Below the pieces are notes generated by a model. That model was not told where the DNA came from, did not search any database, and saw nothing but the letters and a program-made list of their open reading frames with translations. Of a stretch of 64,000 nt of DNA, positions 1-11,825 are shown in pieces. Each line of letters begins with the position of its first letter. Position 1 is the stretch's first letter. Origin of the DNA: Rhizomys pruinosus. Its lineage: Eukaryota; Chordata; Mammalia; Rodentia; Spalacidae. Both the position numbers and the translations under genes were made by a program. The stretch is from NCBI GenBank assembly GCA_009823505.1, contig VZQC01009572.1:1203070-1267069 (forward strand), written 5' to 3'.

Positions 1-227
1 CACGGAAATCTGCTTTACTTCCTCGAGACGCTGGGTAGATTATATGATTTGCTTCGCCTATGAGACCAGAGTAATTGTCCCTTGCAGGTGCATCAGACAC
101 AGTAAATGAAAAGATTAGCATAAAATAGCAATAATAATTTCTACTTATTAAACATATATAGGAATTAGATTCTTCTGAACACTTTATTTTAGTTTAACTA
201 ATATTCAGAATAAGCTGCTTGATGCTC

Positions 228-345
228 ATAACACAGATCACTGATTAAGCAGAAGTCAAGGTTAAGGAAATAGCCCAAGTTTATAGGCCTATTGTAGTGC
301 CAGGATTCAAATCTGAACCCAGGGCCTCTGCTCCACACCACCACA
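228..345 (-). mobile_element. MIR SINE fragment
   Basis: The plus strand reads like the reverse complement of a MIR core: an 'aaggaaatagcccaag' stretch followed by 'gccaggattcaaatctgaac'. MIRs are ancient tRNA-derived SINEs mobilised by L2. The copy is diverged and has no visible target duplication. A short CAC-rich run follows at about 341-358. Bases 1-227 show nothing recognisable. Confidence 0.6.
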
Positions 346-560
346 CCACCACACCATGTAGTCTTTGCAGTCCTGATAGTATATACACAATGCATAATAG
401 ATAAAGAGAAAATATTTCATTTGAATCTTAGTACAACATGAAAGTGTGACACCTTCTACATCTTCAGCAGTTTCAATAATACCATGAGAATCCAGGAAGG
501 AAAGTCTGTTCAGGCTAAGCTGGCTTTATTTTAACCTTTTTTAAAAAATGAAATATTTGG

Positions 561-776
561 GGGCTGGAGAGATGGCCTAGCAGTTCAGAGCACCAACTGC
601 TCTTGCAGAAGACCTGGATTTGATTCCCAGCACCCACATGGCGGCTGAGAACCGTCTTTAACTCCAGTTCCAGGGGAATCCGACACCCTCTTCTGACATC
701 TGCGGCATTGCATGACATGGGTGCACAAATCTACATGCAGACAGTACATTCATAGACATAAAAAAATAAAAAAAAA
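561..776 (+). mobile_element. B2-type SINE
   Basis: A complete tRNA-derived B2 unit starts with 'ggctggagagatggc', holds the box-B-like 'gatttgattcccagcaccc', and ends in an A-rich tail. A target-site duplication 'gaaatatttgg' is seen at 550-560 and again at 777-787. The right-hand copy abuts the next SINE, a B1. Confidence 0.92.
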
Positions 777-787
777 GAAATATTTGG

Positions 788-928
788 CTGGGGATGGTGG
801 TACATGCCTTTAATCCCAGCACTTGGGAGGCAGAGGCAGGTGGGTCTCTGTAAGTTCAAGGCCATCCTGGTCTACAGAGTGAGTTCCAGGCCAATTGGGG
901 CTACAGGGAGACCTTGTCTCAAAAATAC
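788..928 (+). mobile_element. B1 SINE
   Basis: This is a 7SL-derived B1 with the standard core 'cctttaatcccagcacttg' and the 3' block 'gggagaccttgtctcaaaa'. It lies directly after the B2 and begins where the B2 target duplication ends. Confidence 0.92.
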
Positions 929-1288
929 CCCCCCGAAAGTTTAGTCAGATCTATTTTGTTATTGTTGTTTTGAGTACTTTATATCTTTAATGTGACAATC
1001 GTATTTATCTTTTAAAATGAAAACTAAGAACTTCATTTACTTATTGACTCTTTACTTTGGTCCTTTTTTAAATTTCTAAGAATTATAATTACATATTAAG
1101 TTGCTGTTAAGGTGGTTTCTGAACATCATGAGCTGACCAACAATTATCTAAACATTACATTTTTGTATCTGGGGCAAGGAGAGTTTCATTGTACTGACAC
1201 ATATATTTATCAGTGAAGTAACAGAATCCTTTTTTATTTTTCTGCCATTGTTGGTGTCAGTCCACAAGACTCTCCCTATTTCTAATCA
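929..1288. other. AT-rich unassigned sequence
   Basis: No repeat, open frame or RNA motif was recognised here. The base composition is AT-rich and resembles the unique background elsewhere in the window. Confidence 0.4.
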
Positions 1289-2062
1289 AAAGTAATTTTA
1301 TTTGCATATTTTACAGTATTAGTTGCAGTTTTCCCAAGTATTTTTAGTGTCTTGAATAAACAGCAGGTTTTTAAAAATTCTTTAATATTTGTATCATCTT
1401 TTTCTAAACTGCATCCTGCATCCCCGGAGGCCATCAGGTCCCCTGCGCAGGTTTGGTAGGTGCTTGAGAGCCTGGAGGCAGACATCTGCTGCACAGGAAG
1501 GGTGTCCTGATCCTGTGCTCTTGGAGAAGAGCCAACTGCATCTTGAAATAGAAATCCATTTTTGCTATATTTGATGCTGCCAATCACACTAAATGATTTA
1601 GGAATATTACTTTCTTTTATAAAAATTGCATTCATTTTACCAGATATTGTTGAGCTGCATTAGTTCTTTCCTCTCTCCTGATTCTGCCATTATCTCGATG
1701 AATTCTGAGAGGCATTTTGGACAGTTATGCCTCTGTGAATTGACATTATTTTTCCTGTTTTCACCCAGCTCAGCCAGTGTTTTTTCAATATGTGAGCTGT
1801 AAATGTTCTGAAAGCCCTGTGGTAGACATGATGTGCTGTTTGCAGAGGTTAGAATTCTTAACCCACAGGTCTCAGAGAATATTGTTGCTACAGGGCTTCA
1901 TCTGTTGAGTCCTTAGCTAGTGTTTGGAATCCGATAAAGGTAGGAGGCAAACACTGAATTCTTTTAAGAGAGAGAGGTCCCTAAAAGTGCACCTAATCCT
2001 TGTAGTTTTAGAATCCTTTGCGTTCTTTGTTGCAGGAGTCTGAAGTTAAAATTATATCTGAA
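1289..2062 (-). pseudogene. Degenerate coding-like segment, unidentified
   Basis: Read on the minus strand, this interval has long partly open frames. About 87 codons are free of stops at roughly 1647-1908, containing 'NCPKCLSEFIEIMAESGE'. After a one-base frame change comes a 117-codon open frame (1282-1635) containing 'NGFLFQDAVGSSPRAQDQDT'. Further upstream (about 1990-2050) 'RLLQQRTQRILKLQGLGA' can be read before a stop. The frame is broken by at least three stops and one shift. An AATAAA-type signal lies on the minus strand near 1297-1302. No parent gene was recognised and no poly(A) tail or target duplication is clear, so this could be an old processed pseudogene, terminal exons, or chance. 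Confidence 0.3.
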
Positions 2063-3504
2063 GGGATTTTTTTTTTTTTAATAGTTTGGGCCTGGAATTC
2101 AGTCTAGGGATTATGATGCAAATTACATGGCTCCGGGCATGACACCTTAATTCTGTGTCTGCATTCTTCATCAGTAACTGGTAATGTCAGAGTTAATTGA
2201 AGATGGCATTTTTTTTCTAAGAAGTTTTAGGAACATGGAGACCTCACAGCTTCCTTTTTCATCTCTGTATTGCAGAAGATGGAAACATCCTACCAAACAA
2301 ATCTTTACCCTCAGGCTAATTTAATGGAAGTTACTCTGATAACCCCTTTTCTATAATGTATTAGTGAAGCAGATAAGGAAGTCAGAAAATAAATGTCAAA
2401 AAAGCTCCTGGTCCTTCTGCAAGGGTGACTGTACTCCTGCCTTTCCCTCTTCACTGGTGCCCAGGGACAGCAGATACTTTGAAACCTGAAACCAAAAACT
2501 GACTCCCAGACGAAAGCCTGTGTCCCTTTATATAATGCTACCACCTTCCTCAGCCTCTTGAAAGCCTCCATAGTTGAGAGAATACATGAATTTGGTATGT
2601 TTAGGTCAGCATGACATTGGTGAGCGCTTTTGAGATTGTGTCCATTTAACCCAGCACAAGTCTTTGTGTGGGAAATTTGCTTTCTTATCACTTTGTTCAT
2701 TTTGATGCAGCTTTTGAAGAATATAATGGTTGCTATCTTGCTCTTGAGTTATTTGTAAAAGAGATGTTATCTAAGCGCAGTGGAATCTTTTTCTTTTTGG
2801 TCAATGAGATCTTTTATGTCACCAAGTGAATCCATCTGTAAACTGCCTGTTTAAAACCGGGGAAAAAAACAGCCAGTGGTAATCTCTTTAAGCCGCTGTT
2901 ACATACTAAGGCAAAGATATTGTAAGTGTCATTATCATTTTGGATGCATCTCATGTCTAAATCCACCTTCTACTTTTTTCTTTTTTAAATCATCAGTATT
3001 TAGATCTAATTATTTTAATTATATCCAATTAAATGTACTTGCATAATCAGTATACTTTGTTACATGCATTAGTAAAGAGTGCACTTTAAGATGCTTTGCA
3101 TATTGACTTTCTCAATGTATTAAATTTGCATGCCTTAAAATAGGTTTCATGTAGAAATTTTAGTTAATGCATGTGACGGGTATATAAATCAGATGTCATA
3201 TGTTTTACTTGCTAAACATATATTTATAAAAGATCTTTTGCCCCTGTATCTTAGTTTGGTTTATTTTACTTCTCTAAATTATTTTTATAGTACCCTTGAA
3301 ATAACCTATATATTTGTTCAAAGCTAAATCAAATACCAGCAAGAGAAAAATCACACATATCCAAATATTTGGAAGTATTCCTTTTCTGTAAAATTATAAT
3401 AAAAAGTCCTACATTTTTAAACCACTGTGCTGTTAATAATTGAATCGTGTCAGTTATTAGGACCCAAGTCAGGGCCCTGCAGTAGGGCATGCCAGAAGCT
3501 CGGA
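2063..3504. other. Unassigned AT-rich sequence
   Basis: Mostly unique-looking DNA. A 129-codon open frame on the minus strand (2311-2700) shows no recognisable domain, and its reading is not supported by splice sites or neighbouring frames. A T-run at 2069-2081 borders the coding-like segment on its left. Confidence 0.4.
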
Positions 3505-3660
3505 GAGTCACTGCTTCCTGCTACCTATTAGCATGGTGACTCTAGGCAAGTTGCTGAAGCCTCTGGATGTCACGGCCTCATCTGCACAATGATGTTAATA
3601 TCTATTTATTGGGTAGTTAATTATGCAGTAAATATTGGTTTATAACTTTTACATCTCCAT
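3505..3660 (+). mobile_element. MIR SINE
   Basis: The diagnostic MIR core 'tgactctaggcaagttgctg' is followed by a 'cctcatctgcacaatgatg' block, matching the 'ccttgggcaagt ... tcatctgtaaaatg' order of the family. It is strongly diverged and has no target duplication. Confidence 0.65.
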
Positions 3661-4299
3661 AGATAAGCATAATGATATTTAATATTTAAATTGCTCATCT
3701 GAAACATTTTAAGCTGTCTATGAAATTTTCATGTACTAGTCCCTGAAGAGAGACAGAAAAGCTCACATAACTGTAGACTTACTTGGGTTCTCTATTAGGA
3801 AAGGAATGATGGCCAGAAACAGGGAAAGAAGCGTGATGCTTAATGTTGAAGTATGGAGGCTAGTGAACTGTCCCAAAGACAACTGCAGAAATTGCTATCA
3901 CAGTCTTGGTACCAGCAGAGTGCTAGGGGACCAGACCTAAGTGTAGCCCTGTAGACGGCAAAGTTCTCAGGAAACAGGACCTGGGATAAAGAAAAGAGGT
4001 AGACTGCTGATTGTGCCACACAGGCCTTTGTCATTTTTGCTGCTTTCTGCAGGCGCTTCCCTTTCTCTAAGGGGGGTGAATGATTTAGGATGATTCACAG
4101 CATATCACGAATCCTCTAAATACTTTCATCTAGTTTCGGCAGAATGATTCTTTTATGTCATGACACTCAGCCTTTTTTTTTTTAGTTCTTGGTCAGGAGA
4201 AATCTCTCCTCTGGTTTGAGTCACATCTCACTGTGGTTTACATTTACTTTGGTAGTTAATTTTAATTCAAATAAAAATAATTAGAAAGATCTAGAAATA
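3661..4299. other. Unassigned sequence
   Basis: No repeat family, gene or RNA was recognised. A 64-codon minus-strand open frame (3840-4034) has no supporting features. Confidence 0.4.
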
Positions 4300-4485
4300 G
4301 AATATGTCTGTGTGTGGGTATGCACACACTCTTGAGGTTCCTACAGAGACCTGAGGCTTTGGAATCTCTTGGAGCTGGAGTTACAGGTAGTTTGGGAGCC
4401 ATCCCACATAGGTGCTGGGAACCAAACTTGGAGCATCTGAAAGAGCAGCAAGTGTTCTTAACCTCTGAGCCATGTCTCTAGGCCC
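4300..4485 (-). mobile_element. B2/B3-type SINE
   Basis: Reverse-oriented tRNA-derived SINE. The plus strand ends in 'gagccatgtctctaggccc', the complement of the B2/B3 start, preceded by 'ggtgctgggaaccaaacttg'. It is more diverged than the B2 at 561, which suggests an older B3-like copy. Confidence 0.8.
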
Positions 4486-4548
4486 TAATATAGAAAATAT
4501 TTTAGAATCTTTAGTTGAACATTAAATTAGTGGAAACACATGTACCTT

Positions 4549-6652
4549 TTTTTTTAATGAAAAAGCACCCAAGCTTCAGACACTTTTATTTTTTTTTTAT
4601 TTTTTTAGAGCTCAATTTCAAGTCATTATTTATTTTTTGTTATTTATTTTTTATTTTTAAGGGATTCTACAATATAATGACACAGTTGTTTGTAGATAAC
4701 ATTGATGTTACTCAGTATGTCATACAATTGGGTAACTGGTGCATTTTGCAAGTATCTATGTCCAAATTTTGAACAACCCAAGGTTCCCATCGTCCAGTTG
4801 GAGAAGCTTGTATGCACAGGCATGTTGATCAGTTAGGAGTCCAGACTATATTCCTGTAGTCTCATGATTCACCCATATCTCTCTGCAGCCCTTACAATCT
4901 ACCATGCCTCCTCTTCTGCAGTTTGTTCCCTGGGCTTTGGGAAAGGGGCACAAGTGGGTGAGAAGAAAACAGTCTAATTTCTTTGGAGTTGTCATTTTGG
5001 ACTCCAGTCTGTTCAGGTTGTTTCCCTTCATGGGTTGTCAGCTTTTTCAGTGATACCCTTTTTAGTCATACTAACAAAGCACAAGCTATTGGATTAGATT
5101 GTTTAGATTAGTTAAATTTAGGTGTAGGTTTTGGTGGAAATGGTAATACAATTGAACTAATTGGGAATATAAAATGTTAATTGTTTTATTTATAATTTGT
5201 ATTGGGTTAAGGTACACAAATGGCCTCTATATTTTTTCTGAATTATACAACATCACATTATAACACTTTCTTTTACTTGTAGGACAATTTGAAGGAACTA
5301 AGCTTAAATTTCCTTCCCAAATAAGTAGCATACAGTCAATGAGAAACAGTTTGGGTAAATTTAATGAAAGCTTATGCCTTGGCTCCTGTTTATGGGTATG
5401 TGTAATACAACTTAGGCATCTATAGGTCAAAACATAAAAACCTAAAAAAAAAAAGAGGGAGGTGGGAGGTGGGGTACTATTCTTTCTGGGATACAAATGG
5501 AAAACTCTGTTTTCCAATCCTATTGATAAATTTTCAGTTTTTCTGATCTTGAAACTAACAATGGGAGGAGAATTTTATGTTCCCACAGGTAAAAATCACC
5601 AATCTAAATGCCTGAAAACATACAACTTATGGCTATGCAGGATGGACTGGGAAATGCCAGCAGAGAGGTTGACCCATCTGAACATTAAAGAAAGAGGAAC
5701 CTCAGACTTCCTGAGTCACAGACACTGAGTATCTCTCTGAATAATATTGGAGTTAACTGTTTGTAATGGGCCCTAATGAAGTTTACCTTCCAGATACTGA
5801 GAAACCTTCCTACCTCTCCCCTTTATAGGAAAAAGAAAAATATGATGGTAATGAAACCACTCCCTAACTGTGAACTAGAGCCAATTGTTACAGTGGTAAT
5901 TTCCTATAAAACAGGTATAACTACCCTTTATTAATTGACTGATAGACATAGGAACTGTGAAAGGATATTTCTCTATCTAGAGCCAAATTCAATAGTAAAG
6001 TGTTTATAAGTTGTGTAATTAAGCAAAATATATTACTACAGGAAAGCTCTGACATCAGCAATGAATTATTCTGCCTAGGAGATGTTGGTTAGGGGATTCA
6101 AACCCGCCCTCCCCCCCAAATTATAAAGGCCTTTTGCCTATAAGTGGGATATATGCAAGGAGAAAGGCAGTAAGTCCCTGTTGTTGAAGACCTGGTGTGA
6201 GCATGAAAAATGTTATGAGACGTCACTTGCCAGTGTACAACTGGCCTCTGAAATGCCAGAGAGCGTTAATAAAGGCCACTAAAGCAATACAGCAAAATAT
6301 CGGTCTCCCTGAGACAAGCAAGACTCCTCTGTCAATATCAGCTACACCTCAACAGCCTGGAGATACTGTGCAACAGTGGCAGCCAAGTGTCTATATATAT
6401 CCCAAATCTAATTGGCTATTAGCTCTCTCCTCGGAGGAATAACTCACAGTGGATGCCACAAGCTTATGTCCTCTAGTGGTTAGGAGATGTTATAAGTTAC
6501 AATAAGAACTTGTCACCCTTTATAGAGAAACCACAGTTTGTGGATTAGCATACCATCCAAGCATCTGTGTCTATGCTCACAGCTTAGCTTGACATAATAA
6601 TTGGTACTGCTTAAATGCCTGTATATCCAATAGCTTGTGCTTTGTTAGTATG
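4549..6652 (-). mobile_element. 5'-inverted L1-type retroposon
   Basis: Two parts of one element lie in opposite orientation. Bases 4549-5093 carry an antisense L1-like 3' region starting at a T-run; around 4660-4760 it matches the 3' UTRs of the L1s at 17590 and 46741. Bases 5094-6652 carry upstream element sequence in sense. A perfect 29-nt inverted match (5065-5093 against 6626-6654) marks the overlap. The flanks repeat 'acatgta(c/t)ctt' at 4538-4548 and 6653-6663. This is the arrangement expected from twin priming of an L1 inserted on the minus strand. An 81-codon open frame (6197-6442) is homologous to a frame inside 13029-13618 on the other strand; its function is unknown. Confidence 0.65.
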
Positions 6653-6663
6653 ACATGTATCTT

Positions 6664-7017
6664 ATAGTAGCACTTAGGTCTCATATCTTTTATGGCATTT
6701 TCTCTCTTCGTGGTCAGCTTACTTCTGTATACCCACAATCAATTTTCCACCTCCATCCAGAACATGAGATCTTCAGGGGCATCGGCATCTTCCTTAAAAT
6801 GAGGCTATTAGTCAACTTTGAATTTTTTGAGTCTTATTTGTAAAAGATACTGCCCAAATATTACAATAGATTACAGCAGAGCTAATTGGACTTTAGATTA
6901 TTTACAGAGACTTAACATAGTACCTGATCCATAGCAGTCAGCAATTGCAAATTTTCTGTATCCGTCATTTCTAATTCTTTGAACTGTTAGGTTGTTATCT
7001 AATCCTTTCTTTTCGGG
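6664..7017. other. Unassigned sequence
   Basis: Right flank of the inverted L1-type element. No further repeat or gene was recognised. Confidence 0.35.
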
Positions 7018-7052
7018 GTTTTTGTTTGTTTGTTTGTTTGTTTGTTTGTTTG
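7018..7052. repeat. (GTTT)n microsatellite
   Basis: About seven tandem GTTT units, the complement of the A-rich tail of the adjacent reverse B1. Confidence 0.9.
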
Positions 7053-7193
7053 AGACAGGGTTTCCTTGTAGCCTCAGCTGGTCTCTAGAACTCACTAGGT
7101 AGACCAGTCGGGCCTTAGTCTCATAGAGATCACCCGGCCTCTGCCTCCTGAGTGCTGGATTACAAGATTAAAGGCATGCGCCACCAATTTCTT
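7053..7193 (-). mobile_element. B1 SINE
   Basis: Reverse B1 containing 'gagacagggtttccttgtag' and ending in 'aaaggcatgcgccaccaat'. It is moderately diverged, with small insertions around the 'gtgctggattacaagatta' block. Confidence 0.88.
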
Positions 7194-7226
7194 GCCTTTT
7201 ATATCCACAGCTATGCTATAGGAATG

Positions 7227-7565
7227 CGTGTCATATTAGTTACTTTTCTGTTGCTGTGAAAGAAACTGACAAAAAGGAAGTTCAGGAAGACAGAGTTTAC
7301 TTCACCTTATAGTTCCAGAGGGGATACAGCCCACCAGGAGGAGAAGGCATGAAGCTGGAGAATGCAGCCAGCTGGGCAGTCAGGAAGCAGAGGGAGAACA
7401 GGAAGTGGAGGTCCTAAATCCTCAAAGCCTGCTTCCAGTGACCCAGCTTCCTCCTGCAGGGCCCTACTTCCTAAAACTGTAACCTTCCCACACAGTACCA
7501 CCAACTGGGGCCAAGGCTCAAATACATGAGCCTATGATGGATATGTCTCATTCAAACCACGAATC
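7227..7565 (+). mobile_element. Rodent medium repeat, LTR-like
   Basis: The copy starts 'ttagttacttttctgttgct' and ends near 'ctcattcaaaccac', and includes 'cagtaccaccaactggggcc'. I recall this start and end from a common rodent interspersed repeat of about 350-400 bp, but I cannot assign its database name with certainty. Copies of the same family occur at 8870-9036 and, in the opposite orientation, at 60600-60961. Confidence 0.55.
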
Positions 7566-8567
7566 ATATTCTCCATGAATATTCCCTCTCTCCTCCAGCT
7601 GTAGTAAGCCCCCCATAGTCATAGACATGATTTCTTTGAAGGCAAGGACTATCTATATCTTACATATCTTACAACTCCATAGCACTGAGCAGAATTATAT
7701 GTGGATAGTATGTTCCTAATGAGACGGGTTATAATGTATCATAGTCTATATGTTGCTTTAACTAGAAAATGATAGGGGAAAAAGAGAGAGCGCAGATGCA
7801 GATGATCAGGAAAGCGTCTGGCCTTTCTTACCCTTCATTCCTGAACTAGTGACTGCACCCACTCCATCCTTTCGCTTCTCTGCCGTGCATCTGTCAAACA
7901 CGCTTCTCTTAGCCACACTTCTATAACAGGATGGTAACTGTATCCAAAAGGCATCAGATCTGGATAAGAAGAACTGAATCTCTCAGGTGGTCATGTAGGA
8001 GGAGTGTGTGCCAGTAGATATCTTCAAGGCTGGACTAAAGCTACAGAGCACCACATGTGACTCAGAGATGAAAACTATTTATAAGCCTATAACAGAAGTC
8101 CCCAAAGACTACTTTAATTAAAACCAAGCAGTTTACGCCTTTTATTGGAACACTTTAGTAATCTTACGTTTTATATCTGCTTCATACTTAAAAGGCTATT
8201 ACATTAAACTGTTCGAAACAATGACAGTGAATCTTCAGTATAGTTGGAGGTGGGTTGCATTTGTTAGCAGTAAATGGAAACAGCTGTTCTGTTTCATGTA
8301 CTTTCTCTTTTTTTCTAAGGTTAAATGCTGTTGATTTATAACACGGAAAATAAAATACCCGAGCGTTATTAAAAGCAGTACATTACCATTGATAGGCATA
8401 TAAATAGTGATTTGGAATAAATAACTACCATATTTTAGAAAGTGATGTGTTAAAGCACACTTTTAAAAATGTTAACTCAATTTCCAATTATAGGGAACAA
8501 GTCTTACCTGTTTTTTAATAGAAAACCTCTGAGGACCAGAAAAGAGCCTTCCTCAGGTTTCTTTTTT
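7566..8567. other. Unassigned sequence
   Basis: About 1 kb without recognisable repeats, genes or RNAs. A pyrimidine-rich run (8561-8594) leads into the next SINE. Confidence 0.4.
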
Positions 8568-8599
8568 CTTTTCCTTTTTTCTTTCTTTCTTTTGTATCT

Positions 8600-8836
8600 G
8601 TGTGGTTTATTCACATCTCTGTGCCTATGCTTGTGTACACACATGTGTGGAGCCCAGAGCAGAACTTCAGGTATCTTTCTCTATCATTCTCAGACTTACT
8701 GCTTTAGATGGGGTCTCCCCGTGTCCGGGAAGCAGCCATTCTGGCTAGGCTGGCTGGCCAGTAAGCTCTCAAGATCTACTCCTCTCTGCCTCTAAGTGCT
8801 GGGACCACAGGCATGTGCAGCCATGCTCCACTGTTT
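8600..8836 (-). mobile_element. B4 SINE
   Basis: Reverse B4 recognised from the block 'ggctaggctggctggccagt' and the following 'ctctgcctctaagtgctggg'. B4 elements are rodent SINEs combining tRNA-derived and B1-like parts. Confidence 0.7.
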
Positions 8837-8869
8837 ACATGCACACTGGGAAAGGTCCTCAGGGTTACA

Positions 8870-9036
8870 GAGCATGTGCTTTCACCCACTCCCATTCCCA
8901 GCCCCCCGTGACTTCTCCCTCCAGCAAGGCCACGCCTTCCAAGACCTCCCAAAACATTACCACCAACTGGGACAAAATATCCAAATACTCGGAGCCTATG
9001 GGGGACATTCTCATTCATTCAAAGCACCATACTACC
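8870..9036 (+). mobile_element. Rodent medium repeat, 3' fragment
   Basis: This matches the right-hand part of the element at 7227-7565: 'ccctccagcaaggccacgcc', then 'taccaccaactgggac', then 'ggggacattctcattcattc'. Only this end is present, adjoining the B4. Confidence 0.6.
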
Positions 9037-9345
9037 CCTCTAACCTTTTTGTTGTTGTTGTTCTTGACATTTTTGCTGCCTCTTACTGCCCAAGGGCAAA
9101 AAGGAGAAATTGCCAGGGTTTGATTTCATAATCTTGGGTTCTGACACTTAAAAGTGAATTTCTGTAACTCTGTTGGTTTGTTACTACAGTCCAGATTTAT
9201 TTACTTTCTTACTCTTGACCTCCAAAAGTCACCAAAAATAAATTGTTTGGATCATAATTAGCAAGGCGAAAAATAAAACAAAAAAAAACATAAAAAGAAA
9301 AAAGCTAACAACTTACAAAATAATCATTTAGCTGAAGGACAGAAA
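9037..9345. other. Unassigned, A-rich toward the end
   Basis: No gene or repeat was recognised apart from an A-rich patch at about 9268-9303. Confidence 0.4.
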
Positions 9346-11089
9346 TGTATTAAATTACTCCAAGCAAGAGATGGCGACATAACTGAAGTACCTGGCCATC
9401 TCCTGCCCTCCACAAAGAAGAACAAAAGTAATAGGAGTAGAGTGAATGCTGATCACAAGAGAACACTGAAAACCAAAAGGAGAGAAATGGAAATATTTTA
9501 AGATCCAGAAACCAAGGCAAAACCACAGAGAAATTAAATAAGCTGGTGTCTGTCACCTAGACTCCACAGCCAGAGGAGGGAGCTATAGAGAAAGACTTCC
9601 AGCATGCTGTCAGCATGGGTGCCAGCTACTGGAAAGCATCACAGCCCCCACAGCCTGGCAGCCTAACTGTGTAAGTTATCTGACATCCACACAGTAGCCT
9701 GTCTTTGGAAAAGGAATTCGTACCATCTCAGCTAGCCCCCATCAAGCTGTAGCCAGGAGCCATCCTCAGAAGGGACCTGTTTGAATTTGGACTGCTCTAG
9801 GGTCAGAGATGCCTCCATATTCCCAGCACTGCAAGCCCACAGACACCCCACTGTGTTAGACCAGTGAGTGGCTGTTTCATGGACAAACTCCATGCAGTGC
9901 TTCTGATACAAACCCACTTAGTAGGGAGTGGGCACCATAACACAAGAGGAATGAAGGATGTCTTCAAGAACTAGGGGAAATCTAAGAACAAGTTCTGACC
10001 AGACATGAGGGTTTCACTGTGGTGCCAATCCTGAAGGCATTTACCCATCTGGTTCCTGCCACCCCTGCCTCCAGCACCCAACACAAACTGTTCCCACTGT
10101 TAAGGCAAAGAAAGGATGTGTGGTTCTGTCCTCCATCCCCCACTCCAAAAGGCTCGCTGCTGAGGGTCTTTAACAACTCTGTACCTCCAGCTCTCACCCA
10201 TCTCCAGGGAGAATAGCTTAAGAGGAACAAAATTCTCCAGTGACTTTGCCCAGTGTAGCAGTGGCCCTCTGCTCTGCAGGTACCTTGGTTCAGAGGACTT
10301 TTCGAGATGTTGTAACACCCTACGTTTTTTTTAATCTCTAGGGAAACTATAGCTTAAAGAATCAGAGAAGGAAGGGAAGGAAAGCTTCTGGCCATCACTC
10401 CAACTCAGGCATGCACAGCTGGCTGCGGAGTAGGTTGATAAGCAGGTCTACTGTAGCCACAGAAAGGAATCCTACAAGTCCTACCATTGTACCTCAGTGC
10501 TCCAATCCAATGTTGTAGTGCCCAGGCTTTGTCTGATCAAGAACAGTTGTGATGACTGGGAGTGATCGCCATAGAGGGGATGCTAGGATGTCTGCCACAC
10601 CAGTTCTTATGAAGTCCTTGGGCCTGGACAATGTCTAGTCAGAGAGCAAGCATGTCAGGGCCTTTATCACTATTGGTACGACCAGTGCCAGAGACTCTGA
10701 GAAGTATCAGATCCACTACCAGCAGTGTCTGACGCAGCCTCCTTCTCCTAATAGAGTCTACCATGGCAGGAGCCACACATTGTGTAACACACACTGCTGT
10801 GTGCACTGCACGTGCCTTAAAGGTTAAAATGTCCTCACATCTACACAATTTGGTGAGACAGTGGGTCTCTCTGACTCTAACATGATAGAAATCCTGGTGA
10901 ATGTAATGTTAGCAGAAAACCTCTCACCCTATCTTGAGGAGAAAATCTTGAGAAAGACATGAGCATCTATGTACAGGAGGCTTATACCAATAGACATGAC
11001 CGGAAAAGATCCTCACCATAACATATTATCAAATAGACTGGAAAAAGAGTCAAAAAATCTTCGAGAGGAAAGTACAAATTTCTTAATTT
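9346..11089 (+). mobile_element. Old L1, inferred 5' region
   Basis: This runs directly into recognisable L1 sequence: 'gacatgaccggaaaagatcc' near 10995 is a typical older-L1 phrase, just ahead of an ORF1-like block. The 5' 1.5 kb (9346-10900) is assigned by position and GC content rather than by a confirmed match. Its open frames (for example 9982-10230 minus and 10019-10216 plus) have no recognised domain. Confidence 0.4.
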
Positions 11090-11226
11090 TTTGAGACAGG
11101 GTCTCCCTGTAGCCCCAGCTTGCCTGGACCTTGCTATGTAGACCAGACTGGCCTCAATTTCACAGAGCTCCACATGCCTCTGCCTTCAGAGTTCTGGGAT
11201 TAAAGGCACCACCACCACACCTGGCC
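11090..11226 (-). mobile_element. B1 SINE inside the old L1
   Basis: Reverse B1 beginning 'gagacagggtctccctgtag'. It interrupts the L1: 'caaatttcttaa' on the left resembles 'tcaagttcttaag' on the right, consistent with a short target duplication. Confidence 0.9.
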
Positions 11227-11345
11227 TCAAGTTCTTAAGTTTAAGGAGAACCTTATTGTAGACTAGCAGCACGTTTCTCAGTAGAAACTCTACAAGCCAG
11301 GAAGATAGGATTCATAAACCATATTACAGTTACAGCTAAATGAGT
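11227..11345 (+). mobile_element. Old L1 continued
   Basis: Sequence such as 'agaaactctacaagccagga' corresponds to the C-terminal part of an L1 ORF1 (the 'AETLQAR'-type motif of the family). The frame is broken. Confidence 0.55.
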
Positions 11346-11349
11346 AATG

Positions 11350-11800
11350 AGCCTGACACTTAGTTTTAAGAGCTTGAGAATCACCTATTCTTTCTGGTGT
11401 CTCATGGAACTGTGCTCCCCAGCCAGGCCTCACCCAAACTTGTATTCAGTTTCTCCAGCATGAATTGAGGGAACTACAAGCTTTGGTCCACCCTTATCAG
11501 AGAATCTTGCCCTTTGATCTCAGTGCCTAAAATATCTCACACAAACAATGTCAGCCATACTTCTCAATTCTCACTCTCCTTAATGATTATATGAATATAA
11601 ATACGCTGCTTTCAGTGCTTTGATATGCTAATTCAAGCACACCCACATTTATTCACTGACTTGGAGGGCTAAATGGTGTCCTGAGGGGTCAAGGTCAGGT
11701 GCCCACTTCACAAGAGCCCCATGGCACTGTGAGCTTATTTGGATTATAAACTGTAGCCTTTTGGCACAAAGTTGAATAAAAGTTATTAGTTGAGATGCTG
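11350..11800 (+). mobile_element. LTR-like unassigned element
   Basis: The segment begins near 'tgtctcatggaactgtg', contains a TATA-like 'ataaatac' near 11600, and has an AATAAA signal near 11775. It sits between the ORF1-like L1 piece and the next repeat. The layout resembles a solitary LTR, but I see no clear terminal inverted bases or target duplication and cannot name a family. Confidence 0.25.
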
Positions 11801-11825
11801 TCCATATTGTAACTTCTTCTTACAC

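Noticed and set aside
561..776. tRNA-like box A/box B sequence (also in every other B2)
   Set aside because: It belongs to the SINE head, not to a tRNA gene.
2311..2700. 129-codon minus-strand open frame
   Set aside because: No domain, no splice support, atypical composition. It could be read as a continuation of the coding-like segment at 1289-2062, but nothing links them.
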